64,000 nucleotides of DNA, from NCBI GenBank assembly GCA_039986595.1, contig JBDWQJ010000002.1:62001-126000 (forward strand). Direction: 5' to 3'. Position numbers and translations under genes: made by a program. Under the pieces are notes generated by a model that was not told the origin of the DNA, ran no database searches, and saw only the letters and a program-made list of their open reading frames with translations. Positions 54,024 to 62,878 of this stretch are shown piece by piece (positions within the stretch are counted from its first letter, which is position 1; every line of letters begins with the position of its first letter). This stretch comes from Lentilitoribacter sp039986595. Its GTDB lineage: Bacteria; Pseudomonadota; Alphaproteobacteria; Rhizobiales; Rhizobiaceae.

Positions 54024-54425
54024 CTACAGTCCAATTGAGACATCTCGTCCTGCCGATTTGATGGAAACCGAAAATCCTGCAATCACATCAATAAATGCGA
54101 TGGCCATTAGGATGAAAAACACTTGCGTTGCAGCCCCCTGCACCAACAAAAATTCCAGCAAAAATGCGATAAATACGAATGTCGACAATAGGTGATCGAC
54201 AACGGAGAAAGCTCCTGTACGCGTTGCCTTTAAAATCTCAACAAACAACAGCACCAGCGCAATTAATATAAACAGATCACCGACATTTAAAATCCATGTC
54301 GCGCCTGAGAGCATTGGCAATTCCAAAATATGGTTTTCCAACCCGCCAATGCCGGAGCCAGGTCCCAACATCACAACATTATAAAGTACCAACGGAATGA
54401 GCATTAAAGGGATAGCGACCAGCAT
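54024..54425 (-). CDS. Uncharacterised four-TM membrane protein
   Basis: The 133-residue protein has about four hydrophobic helices (about 3-21, 46-65, 78-95, 102-120) and begins MLVAIPLMLIPLVLYNVVML. No catalytic motif is visible. Similar small membrane proteins occur next to rpmF in Rhizobiales as I recall, but no function is known to me. It is downstream of rpmF on the same strand, separated by the rpmF terminator. Confidence 0.75.
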   Translation of the reverse strand: MLVAIPLMLIPLVLYNVVMLGPGSGIGGLENHILELPMLSGATWILNVGDLFILIALVLLFVEILKATRTGAFSVVDHLLSTFVFIAFLLEFLLVQGAATQVFFILMAIAFIDVIAGFSVSIKSAGRDVSIGL

Positions 54426-54477
54426 ATTTATCTCTCTTAGATTAAATGGTTAAATCGATTACTTGATATATCTCATA

Positions 54478-54505
54478 CAAAAAGGCCAGCCGTAAGGCTA
54501 GCCTG
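54478..54505 (-). terminator. Intrinsic terminator after rpmF
   Basis: On the minus strand GGCTAGCC and GGCTGGCC form an 8-base stem with a 4-base loop, followed by five T residues. Confidence 0.85.
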
Positions 54506-54536
54506 ATTGAAATCATTCATATCTATAAAAAAGAGC

Positions 54537-54722
54537 TTATGCGTCTTCTTTTGGTGTCAAAACTTGACGACCACGATACATGCCAGTTTTAAGATCCACA
54601 TGGTGTGAGCGACGAAGCTCACCTGAATCTTTATCTTCAACGTATGCCGGCGCGTTTAACGCGTCTGTTGAACGGCGCATGCCGCGCTTCGAGCGCGAAA
54701 TTTTTTTCTTTGGTACAGCCAT
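54537..54722 (-). CDS. rpmF: 50S ribosomal protein L32
   Basis: The 61-residue protein begins MAVPKKKISRSKRGMRRS, the L32 signature, and contains RRSHHVDLKTGMYRGRQV. It lacks the zinc cysteines found in some L32 forms, as is normal in alphaproteobacteria. L32 is a component of the large ribosomal subunit. The following 205 bases before the GST gene hold no other gene. Confidence 0.97.
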   Translation of the reverse strand: MAVPKKKISRSKRGMRRSTDALNAPAYVEDKDSGELRRSHHVDLKTGMYRGRQVLTPKEDA

Positions 54723-54927
54723 TTTCTACTCCATTATAACGGGCAATCAACAAAACTTGGCAGTGTTTACCGCCAAATTGGACGTGATGCCAAAATTGGG
54801 AATTGGCGCGGCTTATACATCGACTTTACGAGTTTGACCAGTGGGATTCGTAAGATTTTTTTCAATCCTGCCAATAAATGAGAAAACAAAGCTATTTCGA
54901 CCTATTAATGACACTTCTTAGCCTACA

Positions 54928-55575
54928 TTAAGCCTCATCTTCATCCACAATCCAAGGCTCAGCTTTGCCTGCTGTCTCCCATTCTTGCCAGGCATCAAGT
55001 GACTTCATGTTTTCCATATATTTCAATACGGTTTGATTTTCGCTTAGTTTATAAACCTCAAAGCGGTTCACAACCGGTGCAAACATTGCATCAGCACTGG
55101 TAAAACTTCCAAACAAAAATGGACCTCCAGATTGCGCAAGGCAGTCTGACCAAAGCTTTTCAATGCGCGAAACATCTTTCTGCAGAGCTTCATCCTGCTC
55201 CATTTTTACAATTGGTCGACGCATATTCATCGGGCATTGATTGCGAAGTGCAGAAAAACCGCCCAGCATTTCACATGATATGGCCATTGCGTGACTGTGG
55301 GCTTTCTCATCAGAAGGCCAAAAACCGCTCTCTGGAAACTTGCGAGATAGATGATCTAATATTGCCAGAGATTCAAATATGGTTTGATCGCCATCAACCA
55401 ATACTGGCACCTTGCCTGTTGGCGAAAACGTTTTGAACTTCGGGTTTCCACCGGCCATATCAAATGGAATTAGTTCTTCTGTAAATTCAGCACCCAAAAC
55501 TTTCATGCCAATCCAAGGCCGAAATGACCATGACGAATAGTTTTTGTTACCAATATAAAGTTTCAAATCAGACAT
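54928..55575 (-). CDS. Glutathione S-transferase family protein
   Basis: The 215-residue protein starts MSDLKLYIGNKNYSSWSFRPWIGMK after a GAGGTGA site. The N-terminal thioredoxin-like domain carries NYSSWSFRPW with the likely catalytic Ser/Tyr and GKVPVLVDGDQTIFESLAILDHL, the glutathione-binding cis-Pro and E-S motif. The all-helical C-terminal domain follows. It probably conjugates or reduces electrophiles; the substrate is unknown. Confidence 0.9.
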   Translation of the reverse strand: MSDLKLYIGNKNYSSWSFRPWIGMKVLGAEFTEELIPFDMAGGNPKFKTFSPTGKVPVLVDGDQTIFESLAILDHLSRKFPESGFWPSDEKAHSHAMAISCEMLGGFSALRNQCPMNMRRPIVKMEQDEALQKDVSRIEKLWSDCLAQSGGPFLFGSFTSADAMFAPVVNRFEVYKLSENQTVLKYMENMKSLDAWQEWETAGKAEPWIVDEDEA

Positions 55576-55643
55576 AAATCACCTCGTAATGTTTCACACA
55601 ATAATGTCAGTGCCTTTGGGAAATACTAGCGAAATAATTTGAT

Positions 55644-56387
55644 CTAAGGATAAATACATTTGATGTATGCACCCGATTGGCGCGCGCGCTTTTCAACCCT
55701 ATTGGCAAGACGTTGCAAGCCATTGCTTGGCTTTGCAGGATTGCGCAGAATGGGATTGGGTAATGTCACCGCCAAAAGCGCAGCTTGCTTTCGGGTTAAC
55801 TTACTCGCTGAGCGTCCAAAATATGTTTGCGCTGCAGCTTCAATTCCGTAAACGCCATGACCCCATTGAGCGATATTTAAATAAAGCTCCATCATGCGTT
55901 CTTTGCCCCAAACATAGTCCGAAGTTAAGGCCAGCGGAATCTCAAGAGCCTTTCGTATGACTGAACGCGTGGACGTTAAAAACAGGTTTTTTGAGGTCTG
56001 CATAGCAATCGTGCTGGCCCCACGCGAAGCTTCACCCTCCAACGCCTCTTCAATAACAATATTGATCGCGTCCCAATCCACACCTGAATGCGCGCAAAAT
56101 TGACCATCTTCAGACATCATTACAGATTGAATAACAACAGGGGCAATATCATCGATGTCCACCCACGAACGTTCATAAGAACGTCCTGTAAAAGTTTCGC
56201 TCAACATAAGAGTGGAAATTGGTTTGACGGCATCAATTTTATAAATAAAAATCAGAGCATATGGCGCAATTAATAAAAACAGAATGAGCAGCACAAAACG
56301 CTTGAGCCATTTTAACAAAAACGGGCGCAAGGCAAATTTTGACTTCGCTTTTGCTTTAGTCTGCTTTTTCTTGCCAGCCTTCGCCAA
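55644..56387 (-). CDS. mtgA: Monofunctional peptidoglycan glycosyltransferase
   Basis: The 247-residue protein starts at TTG (56385-56387) with a GGGGG stretch upstream. The basic N-terminus is followed by one TM helix (about 30-50), and the GT51 domain shows the catalytic Glu in MMSEDGQFCAHSGVDWDAI (about 91-109) and RGASTIAMQTSKNLFL. MtgA polymerises lipid II into glycan strands at the outer face of the inner membrane. It is divergent from ispA. There is no penicillin-binding domain. Confidence 0.93.
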   Translation of the reverse strand: MAKAGKKKQTKAKAKSKFALRPFLLKWLKRFVLLILFLLIAPYALIFIYKIDAVKPISTLMLSETFTGRSYERSWVDIDDIAPVVIQSVMMSEDGQFCAHSGVDWDAINIVIEEALEGEASRGASTIAMQTSKNLFLTSTRSVIRKALEIPLALTSDYVWGKERMMELYLNIAQWGHGVYGIEAAAQTYFGRSASKLTRKQAALLAVTLPNPILRNPAKPSNGLQRLANRVEKRARQSGAYIKCIYP

Positions 56388-56549
56388 AGGATAGCCCCCA
56401 ATTAAAATGTCGCGACATGCGATTTAAAACAATATCGCCCTCAATGTTATGGATAGCTCTAGTGCACCGAAGCTGGAATTTCCAGTTATTCAACCGTTTT
56501 TCTGTAAGAAAAGATTGCTCAATACAAATTGCCGTGGCAATAGGGCTTC

Positions 56550-57467
56550 ATGTCCGATCAAAGTCAAAATCAATTTAAACCACGCATGGCAAATGCCGCA
56601 AAGCGCGTTGAAGCAGAGCTGAAAGCAGTTCTGTCTGATAAAATCCGTGGTAGCGAAATAGCACGCCCTGAACATCTCATGGCTGCTATGCGTCATGGAT
56701 CACTCAATGGCGGCAAGCGACTGCGCCCGTTTTTGGTAATGGAGGCAGCGCACTTATTTGATGGCAATGAAACAGCTGCCTTGCGCGTCGCAACAGCACT
56801 TGAATGTATCCATTGTTATTCGCTGGTGCATGATGATTTACCCGCAATGGATGATGATGATCTTCGTCGTGGCCAACCTACTGTCCATATCGCATTTGAT
56901 GAAGCGACAGCAATTTTGGCAGGTGACGGTTTGCTCACTCTCGCATTTGATATTATCGCTTCCGATGAAACCCCGTTGGATGCGAGCGCCAAAATCAAAC
57001 TAATATCTGAGCTTGCACAGGCGGCTGGATTAGGCGGCATGGTTGGCGGGCAAGCACTTGATTTAGCCGCGGAGAAACAACAGCCAGATGAGGCCGGTAT
57101 TATAGCATTGCAACAAATGAAAACCGGTGCGCTTATTCGCTTTGCCTGCCAAGCGGGTGCGATTATTGGCAATGCAGACCCTTCTGATTATCAACGCATG
57201 ACCAAATTCGGTCAGATTGCCGGGCAAGCATTTCAACTTGCTGATGATTTGCTGGATGTCACATCAGATATACAAACAATGGGTAAGAACACGGGCAAAG
57301 ATGCAGATGCAGGCAAAGCAACACTTGTGGGTCTGCATGGCATTGTGTGGGCGCAAGATCAGTTGCAAAAACTAGCAGCGGATGCGAGCAAAACGCTCGA
57401 TGATATGAACTGCGATACTGAGATTTTAGCGCAAACAGCCCAATATATTATCCTGCGCGATCGATAA
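56550..57467 (+). CDS. ispA: Polyprenyl synthetase, farnesyl diphosphate synthase type
   Basis: The 305-residue protein has the two aspartate-rich motifs: first in LVHDDLPAMDDDDLRRG (D-D-x-x-x-x-D, about 93-109) and second in QLADDLLDVTSD (about 230-241), plus NGGKRLRPFLVMEA. The D-D-L-P-A-M-D form is typical of bacterial FPP synthase. It chains IPP and DMAPP, products of the MEP pathway started by Dxr, to farnesyl diphosphate for quinone, undecaprenyl and hopanoid synthesis. Confidence 0.93.
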   Translation: MSDQSQNQFKPRMANAAKRVEAELKAVLSDKIRGSEIARPEHLMAAMRHGSLNGGKRLRPFLVMEAAHLFDGNETAALRVATALECIHCYSLVHDDLPAMDDDDLRRGQPTVHIAFDEATAILAGDGLLTLAFDIIASDETPLDASAKIKLISELAQAAGLGGMVGGQALDLAAEKQQPDEAGIIALQQMKTGALIRFACQAGAIIGNADPSDYQRMTKFGQIAGQAFQLADDLLDVTSDIQTMGKNTGKDADAGKATLVGLHGIVWAQDQLQKLAADASKTLDDMNCDTEILAQTAQYIILRDR

Positions 57468-57731
57468 AGAATTTCTATCGATCCATTGGTTTGGAAGCAG
57501 TAATTTGTCAATTTATTTCCATTTATTGAGACGAATCGCCACCAGATCTAACCATTGGGGCGAATTTGGTTTGACTTGCTTATAATTATACGATTATTGA
57601 TTTGCCAAGCGGCGAAGTTTGGGCCCAATCTCCCCAACATTCATAGAACAAATCTATTGATTTCGTCGATTGAATTGGTGTTATTGAATAGCATTAAGTT
57701 GCTTGAAGAAAATAGATGAGAAGGATTTAAA

Positions 57732-58481
57732 ATGAAGGTTCTCGTACCCGTGAAACGGGTTGTTGACTACAACGTTAAAATTCGGGTTAAGCCGGATGGT
57801 TCTGGCGTAGAATTGGCAAACGTTAAAATGTCAATGAACCCATTTGATGAAATTGCTGTTGAAGAAGCTTTGCGTTTGCGCGAAGCCGGCACTGCAACAG
57901 AAGTAATCGCTGTTTCCATTGGACCTGCCAAATCAGAAGAAACAATCCGCACAGCTCTTGCGATGGGTGCTGATCGTGGTGTTTTAATCGAAACTGATGA
58001 CTTGGTTGAACCGCTTGCAGTTGCAAAAATCCTTAAGTCAGTTGCTGAAAGTGAAGGCGCTGATCTTGTCATTGCTGGTAAGCAAGCCATTGATGATGAC
58101 GCTGGTCAAACAGGCCAGATGTTAGCGGCATTGCTTGGTTGGTCTCAGGCAACTTATGCCTCTGAGATTAAAATCGACGGCGATACGGCAGAAGTCTCTC
58201 GTGAAGTTGATGGCGGCATGCAAGTTGTCTCACTTAAAATGCCAATGGTAGTGACTACCGACCTTCGTTTGAATGAGCCACGTTATGCGTCCTTGCCAAA
58301 CATCATGAAAGCCAAGAAAAAGCCAGTTGATAAGAAAACTGTTGCTGATACTGGCGTCGATATTGCCCCACGTTTGGAAGTGGTTACCACAGAAGAACCA
58401 GAAGCACGTAAAGCAGGTGTAGTTTTAAACTCTGTGAGCGAGCTTGTCGATAAATTGAAAAACGAAGCTGGTGTAATCTAA
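57732..58481 (+). CDS. etfB: Electron transfer flavoprotein beta subunit
   Basis: The 249-residue protein begins MKVLVPVKRVVDYNVKIRVK and contains the ETF-beta signature VSREVDGGMQVVSLKMPMVVTTDLRLNEPRY (about 156-186), which also recognises dehydrogenase partners. EtfB binds AMP and partners EtfA, encoded 8 bases downstream. The 264-base upstream gap is AT-rich, contains one stray GAGACGAATCGC (57528-57539) that matches the 48 kb repeat core, and holds no gene. Confidence 0.96.
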   Translation: MKVLVPVKRVVDYNVKIRVKPDGSGVELANVKMSMNPFDEIAVEEALRLREAGTATEVIAVSIGPAKSEETIRTALAMGADRGVLIETDDLVEPLAVAKILKSVAESEGADLVIAGKQAIDDDAGQTGQMLAALLGWSQATYASEIKIDGDTAEVSREVDGGMQVVSLKMPMVVTTDLRLNEPRYASLPNIMKAKKKPVDKKTVADTGVDIAPRLEVVTTEEPEARKAGVVLNSVSELVDKLKNEAGVI

Positions 58482-58489
58482 GGAGCACA

Positions 58490-59422
58490 ATGATGACTAC
58501 TCTTCTTGTTGCTGAACACGATAATTCAGCTCTTTCCGATCAAACTGCAAAAGCACTAACAGCTGCGACTGAAATTGGTGGCGATGTACATATCCTTGTT
58601 GCAGGCAAAGGCGCTTCAAGCGTTGCCGATGCAGCTGCAAAACTTGCAGGTGTTGGCAAAGTTCTTCTTGCTGATGCGGATGAATACGCAAATGCGCTTG
58701 CAGAACCAATGGCCGATTTGATCGTATCAATGGCTGGTGATTATGATTGCGTGATCGCCCCTGCGACAGCGTCTTGCAAAAACTTCATGCCACGTGTGGC
58801 AGCTTTGTTGGACGTAATGCAAATCTCTGAAATCACAGATGTGATTGCAGCCGATACATTCAAGCGTCCTATTTATGCAGGTAACGCTATTCAAACCGTT
58901 AAATCCTCTGATGCAACGAAAGTGATCACTGTTCGCACAGCAACTTTTGCTGATGCCGCAGAAAGTGGCTCTGCAAGCGTTGAAGCCGTTGCTGGCAAAG
59001 GCAATTCAGGCCTGTCTTCATTCGTTGAAGATAAGATCGTTCAAAATGATCGTCCTGAACTTACATCTGCGAAAATCATCATCTCTGGTGGTCGTGCATT
59101 GGGTTCAGCTGAAAAGTTTGAAGAAGTTATTTTGCCTGTTGCTGATAAACTTGGTGCAGCCGTAGGCGCGTCCCGCGCAGCGGTTGATAGTGGTTACGCG
59201 CCAAACGATTGGCAAGTTGGCCAGACCGGTAAGGTGGTTGCACCAGATCTATATATCGCAGCGGGTATCTCCGGTGCTATTCAGCACTTAGCGGGTATGA
59301 AGGACAGTAAGATCATCGTTGCGATCAACAAAGATGAAGAAGCGCCGATCTTCCAGGTTGCTGATTACGGTCTTGTGGCAGACTTGTTTGATATCTTGCC
59401 GGAACTTGAAAAAGCGCTTTAA
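58490..59422 (+). CDS. etfA: Electron transfer flavoprotein alpha subunit
   Basis: The 310-residue protein starts MMTTLLVAEHDNSALS (either of two adjacent ATGs), after a GGAG site. Its C-terminal FAD-binding domain has the ETF-alpha signature LYIAAGISGAIQHLAGMKDSKIIVAINKDEEAPIF (about 257-291). EtfAB accepts electrons from acyl-CoA and other dehydrogenases and passes them to the quinone pool through ETF:quinone oxidoreductase. A terminator follows. Confidence 0.96.
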   Translation: MMTTLLVAEHDNSALSDQTAKALTAATEIGGDVHILVAGKGASSVADAAAKLAGVGKVLLADADEYANALAEPMADLIVSMAGDYDCVIAPATASCKNFMPRVAALLDVMQISEITDVIAADTFKRPIYAGNAIQTVKSSDATKVITVRTATFADAAESGSASVEAVAGKGNSGLSSFVEDKIVQNDRPELTSAKIIISGGRALGSAEKFEEVILPVADKLGAAVGASRAAVDSGYAPNDWQVGQTGKVVAPDLYIAAGISGAIQHLAGMKDSKIIVAINKDEEAPIFQVADYGLVADLFDILPELEKAL

Positions 59423-59450
59423 GCTTATTTTCAAATTCGAAGAAATTATT

Positions 59451-59482
59451 ATGGCTGGCAAATTCATTTGCTGGCCATTTTT
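59451..59482 (+). terminator. Intrinsic terminator between etfA and hbd
   Basis: ATGGCTGGCAAAT and ATTTGCTGGCCAT pair with one or two mismatches and a small loop, followed by five T residues. It should separate etfBA from the next gene at least partly. Confidence 0.75.
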
Positions 59483-59568
59483 GTTGCCATAAAACAAGCT
59501 CGGCATTGCATTTTTTGCGACGCAATATAAATTGCGCAAAACTCGATCATTTTAAAGTGGACACCATC

Positions 59569-60450
59569 ATGGCTATAAAAATCAAAACCGTCGGCATTAT
59601 CGGAGCTGGACAAATGGGCAGTGGCATTGCCCATGTTTGTGCGTTATCTGGCTATAATGTTCTCATCCATGATGTATCTGCAGATCAAATCGACAAAGCG
59701 CTCGCCAACATCGATAAAAATATGAGCCGCCAGGTTGCAAAAGAAAAACTAACAGAAGCGGACAAGACAGCAGCATTGGCACGCATTTCAGCAGCACCTG
59801 AATTATCAGCACTTTCAGAATGTGATATGGCGATTGAAGCAGCTACTGAAAATGAAGCGATCAAAAAGAAAATCTTTGAGGCGCTCTGCCCTGTTTTAAA
59901 ACCAGATGCGATTTTAGCGACAAACACCTCTTCGTTGTCTGTGACCCGTCTTGCAGCTTCAACAGATAGACCAGAACAATTCGTTGGTATTCACTTCTTT
60001 AATCCCGTTCCACTGATGAAACTTGTGGAGCTGATCAAAGGCATTGCGACAAGTGATGAGACTTTTGATCTGGCAAATAATTTTGCCGTCTCTTTGGGAA
60101 AAAGCGTCACAGTTTCAGAAGATTTCCCCGGTTTTATCGTCAATCGGATATTATTGCCGATGATTAATGAGGCCGTATATGCCCTTCATGAAGGTGTGGG
60201 TTCAATTCAATCCATCGATCAAGGTATGAAGCTTGGCACAAACCACCCAATGGGGCCATTTGAACTTGCTGACTTTATTGGTCTTGATACGTGTCTGTCA
60301 GTGATGCAAGTTCTGCATGATGGCTTAGCGGACACCAAATACCGCCCATGTCCATTACTGGTCAAATATGTTGAAGCCGGTTGGTTGGGCCGTAAAACAG
60401 GCAAAGGCTTTTATGATTATAGTGGTGAGGAACCGGTTCCGACCCGCTAA
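59569..60450 (+). CDS. hbd: 3-hydroxybutyryl-CoA dehydrogenase
   Basis: The 293-residue protein starts MAIKIKTVGIIGAGQMGSG; an in-frame ATG at 59506 adds 21 poor residues. The NAD motif IGAGQMGSGIAHVCA (about 10-24), the catalytic His in GIHFFNPVPLMKLVE and the conserved EDFPGFIVNRILLPMINEAV and GPFELADFIGLDT match HBDH/PaaH. It interconverts 3-hydroxybutyryl-CoA (S form) and acetoacetyl-CoA. It sits next to etfBA, linking with beta-oxidation and PHB metabolism. Confidence 0.95.
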   Translation: MAIKIKTVGIIGAGQMGSGIAHVCALSGYNVLIHDVSADQIDKALANIDKNMSRQVAKEKLTEADKTAALARISAAPELSALSECDMAIEAATENEAIKKKIFEALCPVLKPDAILATNTSSLSVTRLAASTDRPEQFVGIHFFNPVPLMKLVELIKGIATSDETFDLANNFAVSLGKSVTVSEDFPGFIVNRILLPMINEAVYALHEGVGSIQSIDQGMKLGTNHPMGPFELADFIGLDTCLSVMQVLHDGLADTKYRPCPLLVKYVEAGWLGRKTGKGFYDYSGEEPVPTR

Positions 60451-60460
60451 AATTAGCACT

Positions 60461-61153
60461 TTACTTCAACGCACTCACATTGGTTTCTTTCGATGCAATC
60501 GCTGCATCAATGTAATTAAGTGCGTCTTGGCTCGACCAATGCGCAGGGCCATTCATTGACGCTAAGATATAACCGTTTTCATCTAACAGCATGGTGACTG
60601 GCAAACCAAAGGCTAAACCTTCTTTTTTAAGCGCATTAAAAATACCCATCGAACTATCTTGATAAAGCGGTAAATTATCGACACCAATCTCATTTAAAAA
60701 GCCCTCAGGCTTATTGCGATCGCCTCGATCGATATTGATCGTCACGACTTCAAAATCAGCACCTTGTTTGGCTGTTTGCAACTCAGATAAAGCCGGCATT
60801 TCTTCACGACATGGCGCGCACCAAGTGGCCCACAAGTTCACCAAAGTAATCTTACCCTTGAACATATCGATAGATTGCACATCGCCATTTGGGTCTATGA
60901 ATTGATGTTCAGGCATGAGTTTAGGTTCTTCAAGCGCGATCATCGCGGCAACGTCACCTTGAGCGCTTTTACCTAATTCACTGGCCCTTGCGATGACATT
61001 AGCATTTGCTTTTGTGCTTGCAGTGTTAATTGTATCATTGCCATACCCCCCCATCATCACGTATACCCCAGCCGCAACCAAACTAATTCCGCCAACCAGT
61101 AAAATGGTTCCAAGAATTTTGGATCTGCGTTTACGATTACTTTGCTCAGTCAT
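60461..61153 (-). CDS. tlpA: TlpA-family membrane-anchored thioredoxin
   Basis: The 230-residue protein has an uncleaved N-terminal TM helix (about 13-32) and a periplasmic thioredoxin fold with the active site LWATWCAPCREEMPAL (W-C-x-x-C). The longer VEI-type insert of TlpA is present. TlpA reduces periplasmic disulfides and CuA-site partners in cytochrome oxidase assembly. It is divergent from argH with a 23-base gap, so promoters overlap the coding ends. Confidence 0.92.
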   Translation of the reverse strand: MTEQSNRKRRSKILGTILLVGGISLVAAGVYVMMGGYGNDTINTASTKANANVIARASELGKSAQGDVAAMIALEEPKLMPEHQFIDPNGDVQSIDMFKGKITLVNLWATWCAPCREEMPALSELQTAKQGADFEVVTINIDRGDRNKPEGFLNEIGVDNLPLYQDSSMGIFNALKKEGLAFGLPVTMLLDENGYILASMNGPAHWSSQDALNYIDAAIASKETNVSALK

Positions 61154-61176
61154 AAAAATTCTCCGAGGTCTTCAAA

Positions 61177-62589
61177 ATGTCCGAAAACGAAAACAACAAA
61201 TCGTCGAACAAAATGTGGGGCGGCCGTTTTGGCTCAGGGCCTGATGCAATAATGGAAGAGATCAACGCTTCCATTGGTTTTGATAAAAAGCTATATGCGC
61301 AAGACATTGAAGGTTCAATGGCTCATGCACAAATGCTGTCAGATAATGGCATAATTTCGGCAGAAGATCGCGACAAAATTACTCACGGGCTCAACACAAT
61401 TTCGTCAGAGATTGAAAGTGGCCAGTTTGAGTTTTCGCGTGCACTAGAAGATATTCATATGAACATTGAAGCGCGCTTGCGTGAATTGATCGGCCCAACT
61501 GCTGGACGTCTTCACACAGCCCGCTCACGTAATGATCAGGTTGCCCTTGATTTCCGCCTATGGGTCAAAGCCGAACTTGGCAAAACAGCAACATTATTGG
61601 AGCAGCTAATATCTGCGTTTATCACGCGCGCTGAAGAGCATGCCGACACCGTTATGCCGGGCTTTACACATTTACAAACAGCGCAGCCAGTAACGTTTGG
61701 CCATCACTGTTTGGCATATGTTGAAATGTTCTATCGAGATCTGTCTCGCGTTTTGGATTGCATTGATCGTTTGGACGAATGCCCACTGGGTGCGGCGGCA
61801 CTTGCGGGAACTGGTTTTCCAATTGATCGTCATCAAACAGCGGAAAAACTTGGTTTCAGAGAACCAACACGCAATTCACTCGACAGCGTATCAGATCGTG
61901 ATTTTGCAATGGAATACTTAGCTGTTGCAACAATCTGCGCAACGCATCTCTCACGCCTTGCAGAAGAGATTGTCATTTGGTCGACGCCACAGTTTAATTT
62001 TGTAAAGCTTTCGGATTCATTTTCAACCGGCTCGTCCATTATGCCGCAAAAGAAAAATCCTGATGCAGCTGAATTGGTGCGTGCAAAAACCGGACGTATA
62101 AATGGTGCAATGGTTGGACTTCTAACTGTTATGAAGGGCCTTCCGCTGGCCTATTCAAAAGACATGCAAGAAGATAAAGAACAAGTCTTCGATGCAGCCA
62201 ATAGCCTAGAACTTGCACTAGCAGCAATGGCAGGAATGGTTGCCGATATGCATGTTAACAAAGACGCAATGCATAAAGCTGCGGGTTCTGGTTTCTCAAC
62301 GGCAACAGATTTGGCCGACTGGTTGGTTCGTGAAGCGGGTCTTCCATTCCGTGATGCGCACCATGCTACAGGAGCAGCCGTCGCATTGGCTGAAACGCAA
62401 GGTGTTGAACTACACGAACTTGCACTATCTGATTTACAAGAAATCAATAGCGCAATTACCGACGATATTTATTCAGTCCTAACCGTTGAAGCATCTGTTG
62501 CATCACGAAAAAGCTTTGGCGGAACGGCACCTGATAATGTGCGCGAACAGATTAAATATTGGAAATCGAAAAACTGGCTTTCAAACTAA
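61177..62589 (+). CDS. argH: Argininosuccinate lyase
   Basis: The 470-residue protein shows NKMWGGRFGSGPDAIMEEINAS at the start, the signature GSSIMPQKKNPDAAELVRAKTGR (about 286-308, with the catalytic Ser loop) and TARSRNDQVALDFRLW. ArgH splits argininosuccinate to arginine and fumarate, following ArgG at 14.6 kb. It precedes a small lipoprotein gene and lysA in the usual Rhizobiales order. Confidence 0.97.
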   Translation: MSENENNKSSNKMWGGRFGSGPDAIMEEINASIGFDKKLYAQDIEGSMAHAQMLSDNGIISAEDRDKITHGLNTISSEIESGQFEFSRALEDIHMNIEARLRELIGPTAGRLHTARSRNDQVALDFRLWVKAELGKTATLLEQLISAFITRAEEHADTVMPGFTHLQTAQPVTFGHHCLAYVEMFYRDLSRVLDCIDRLDECPLGAAALAGTGFPIDRHQTAEKLGFREPTRNSLDSVSDRDFAMEYLAVATICATHLSRLAEEIVIWSTPQFNFVKLSDSFSTGSSIMPQKKNPDAAELVRAKTGRINGAMVGLLTVMKGLPLAYSKDMQEDKEQVFDAANSLELALAAMAGMVADMHVNKDAMHKAAGSGFSTATDLADWLVREAGLPFRDAHHATGAAVALAETQGVELHELALSDLQEINSAITDDIYSVLTVEASVASRKSFGGTAPDNVREQIKYWKSKNWLSN

Positions 62590-62701
62590 GCCCGGCACGC
62601 AACCTCTTTTTAAAAACCTTAGTAGAAAAAAAGGGGTGCTTTGTGTTGATTTTTTCGTTAAAAGGTTGCTCATTATTTAAGCCTTACAAAGGACATAGCT
62701 C

Positions 62702-62863
62702 ATGAAGCTTTCAAGACTTTCCATCGTGCTAGCCGCTCTTATGTGCGTATTGTCCGCATGTGGTAGTAAAACAGATTTGATTGCACCTACAACAATCGCT
62801 GAACCTGTGGCACAACCAGTGACGAACGAAACGCCAAAGCAACCTGGCATTCTGTTAGACTAG
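62702..62863 (+). CDS. LptM-like small lipoprotein
   Basis: A 53-residue protein starts MKLSRLSIVLAALMCVLSAC; LSAC is a lipobox with Cys20 the lipid site. The mature part, GSKTDLIAPTTIAEPVAQP, is short and rich in Pro/Thr. It lies between argH and lysA, as in other Rhizobiales, and matches the LptM/YifL group in position, size and the G-x-K-x-x-L sequence after the Cys. LptM helps LptD mature in the outer membrane in E. coli. The ATG has no strong ribosome site. Confidence 0.82.
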   Translation: MKLSRLSIVLAALMCVLSACGSKTDLIAPTTIAEPVAQPVTNETPKQPGILLD

Positions 62864-62878
62864 TTTTAAGAGCACCTA

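Noticed and set aside
62590..62701. A possible terminator after argH (T-rich and A-rich stretches with GCA/TGC ends)
   Set aside because: Pairing is imperfect and no clear T-run follows directly, so it was left out.
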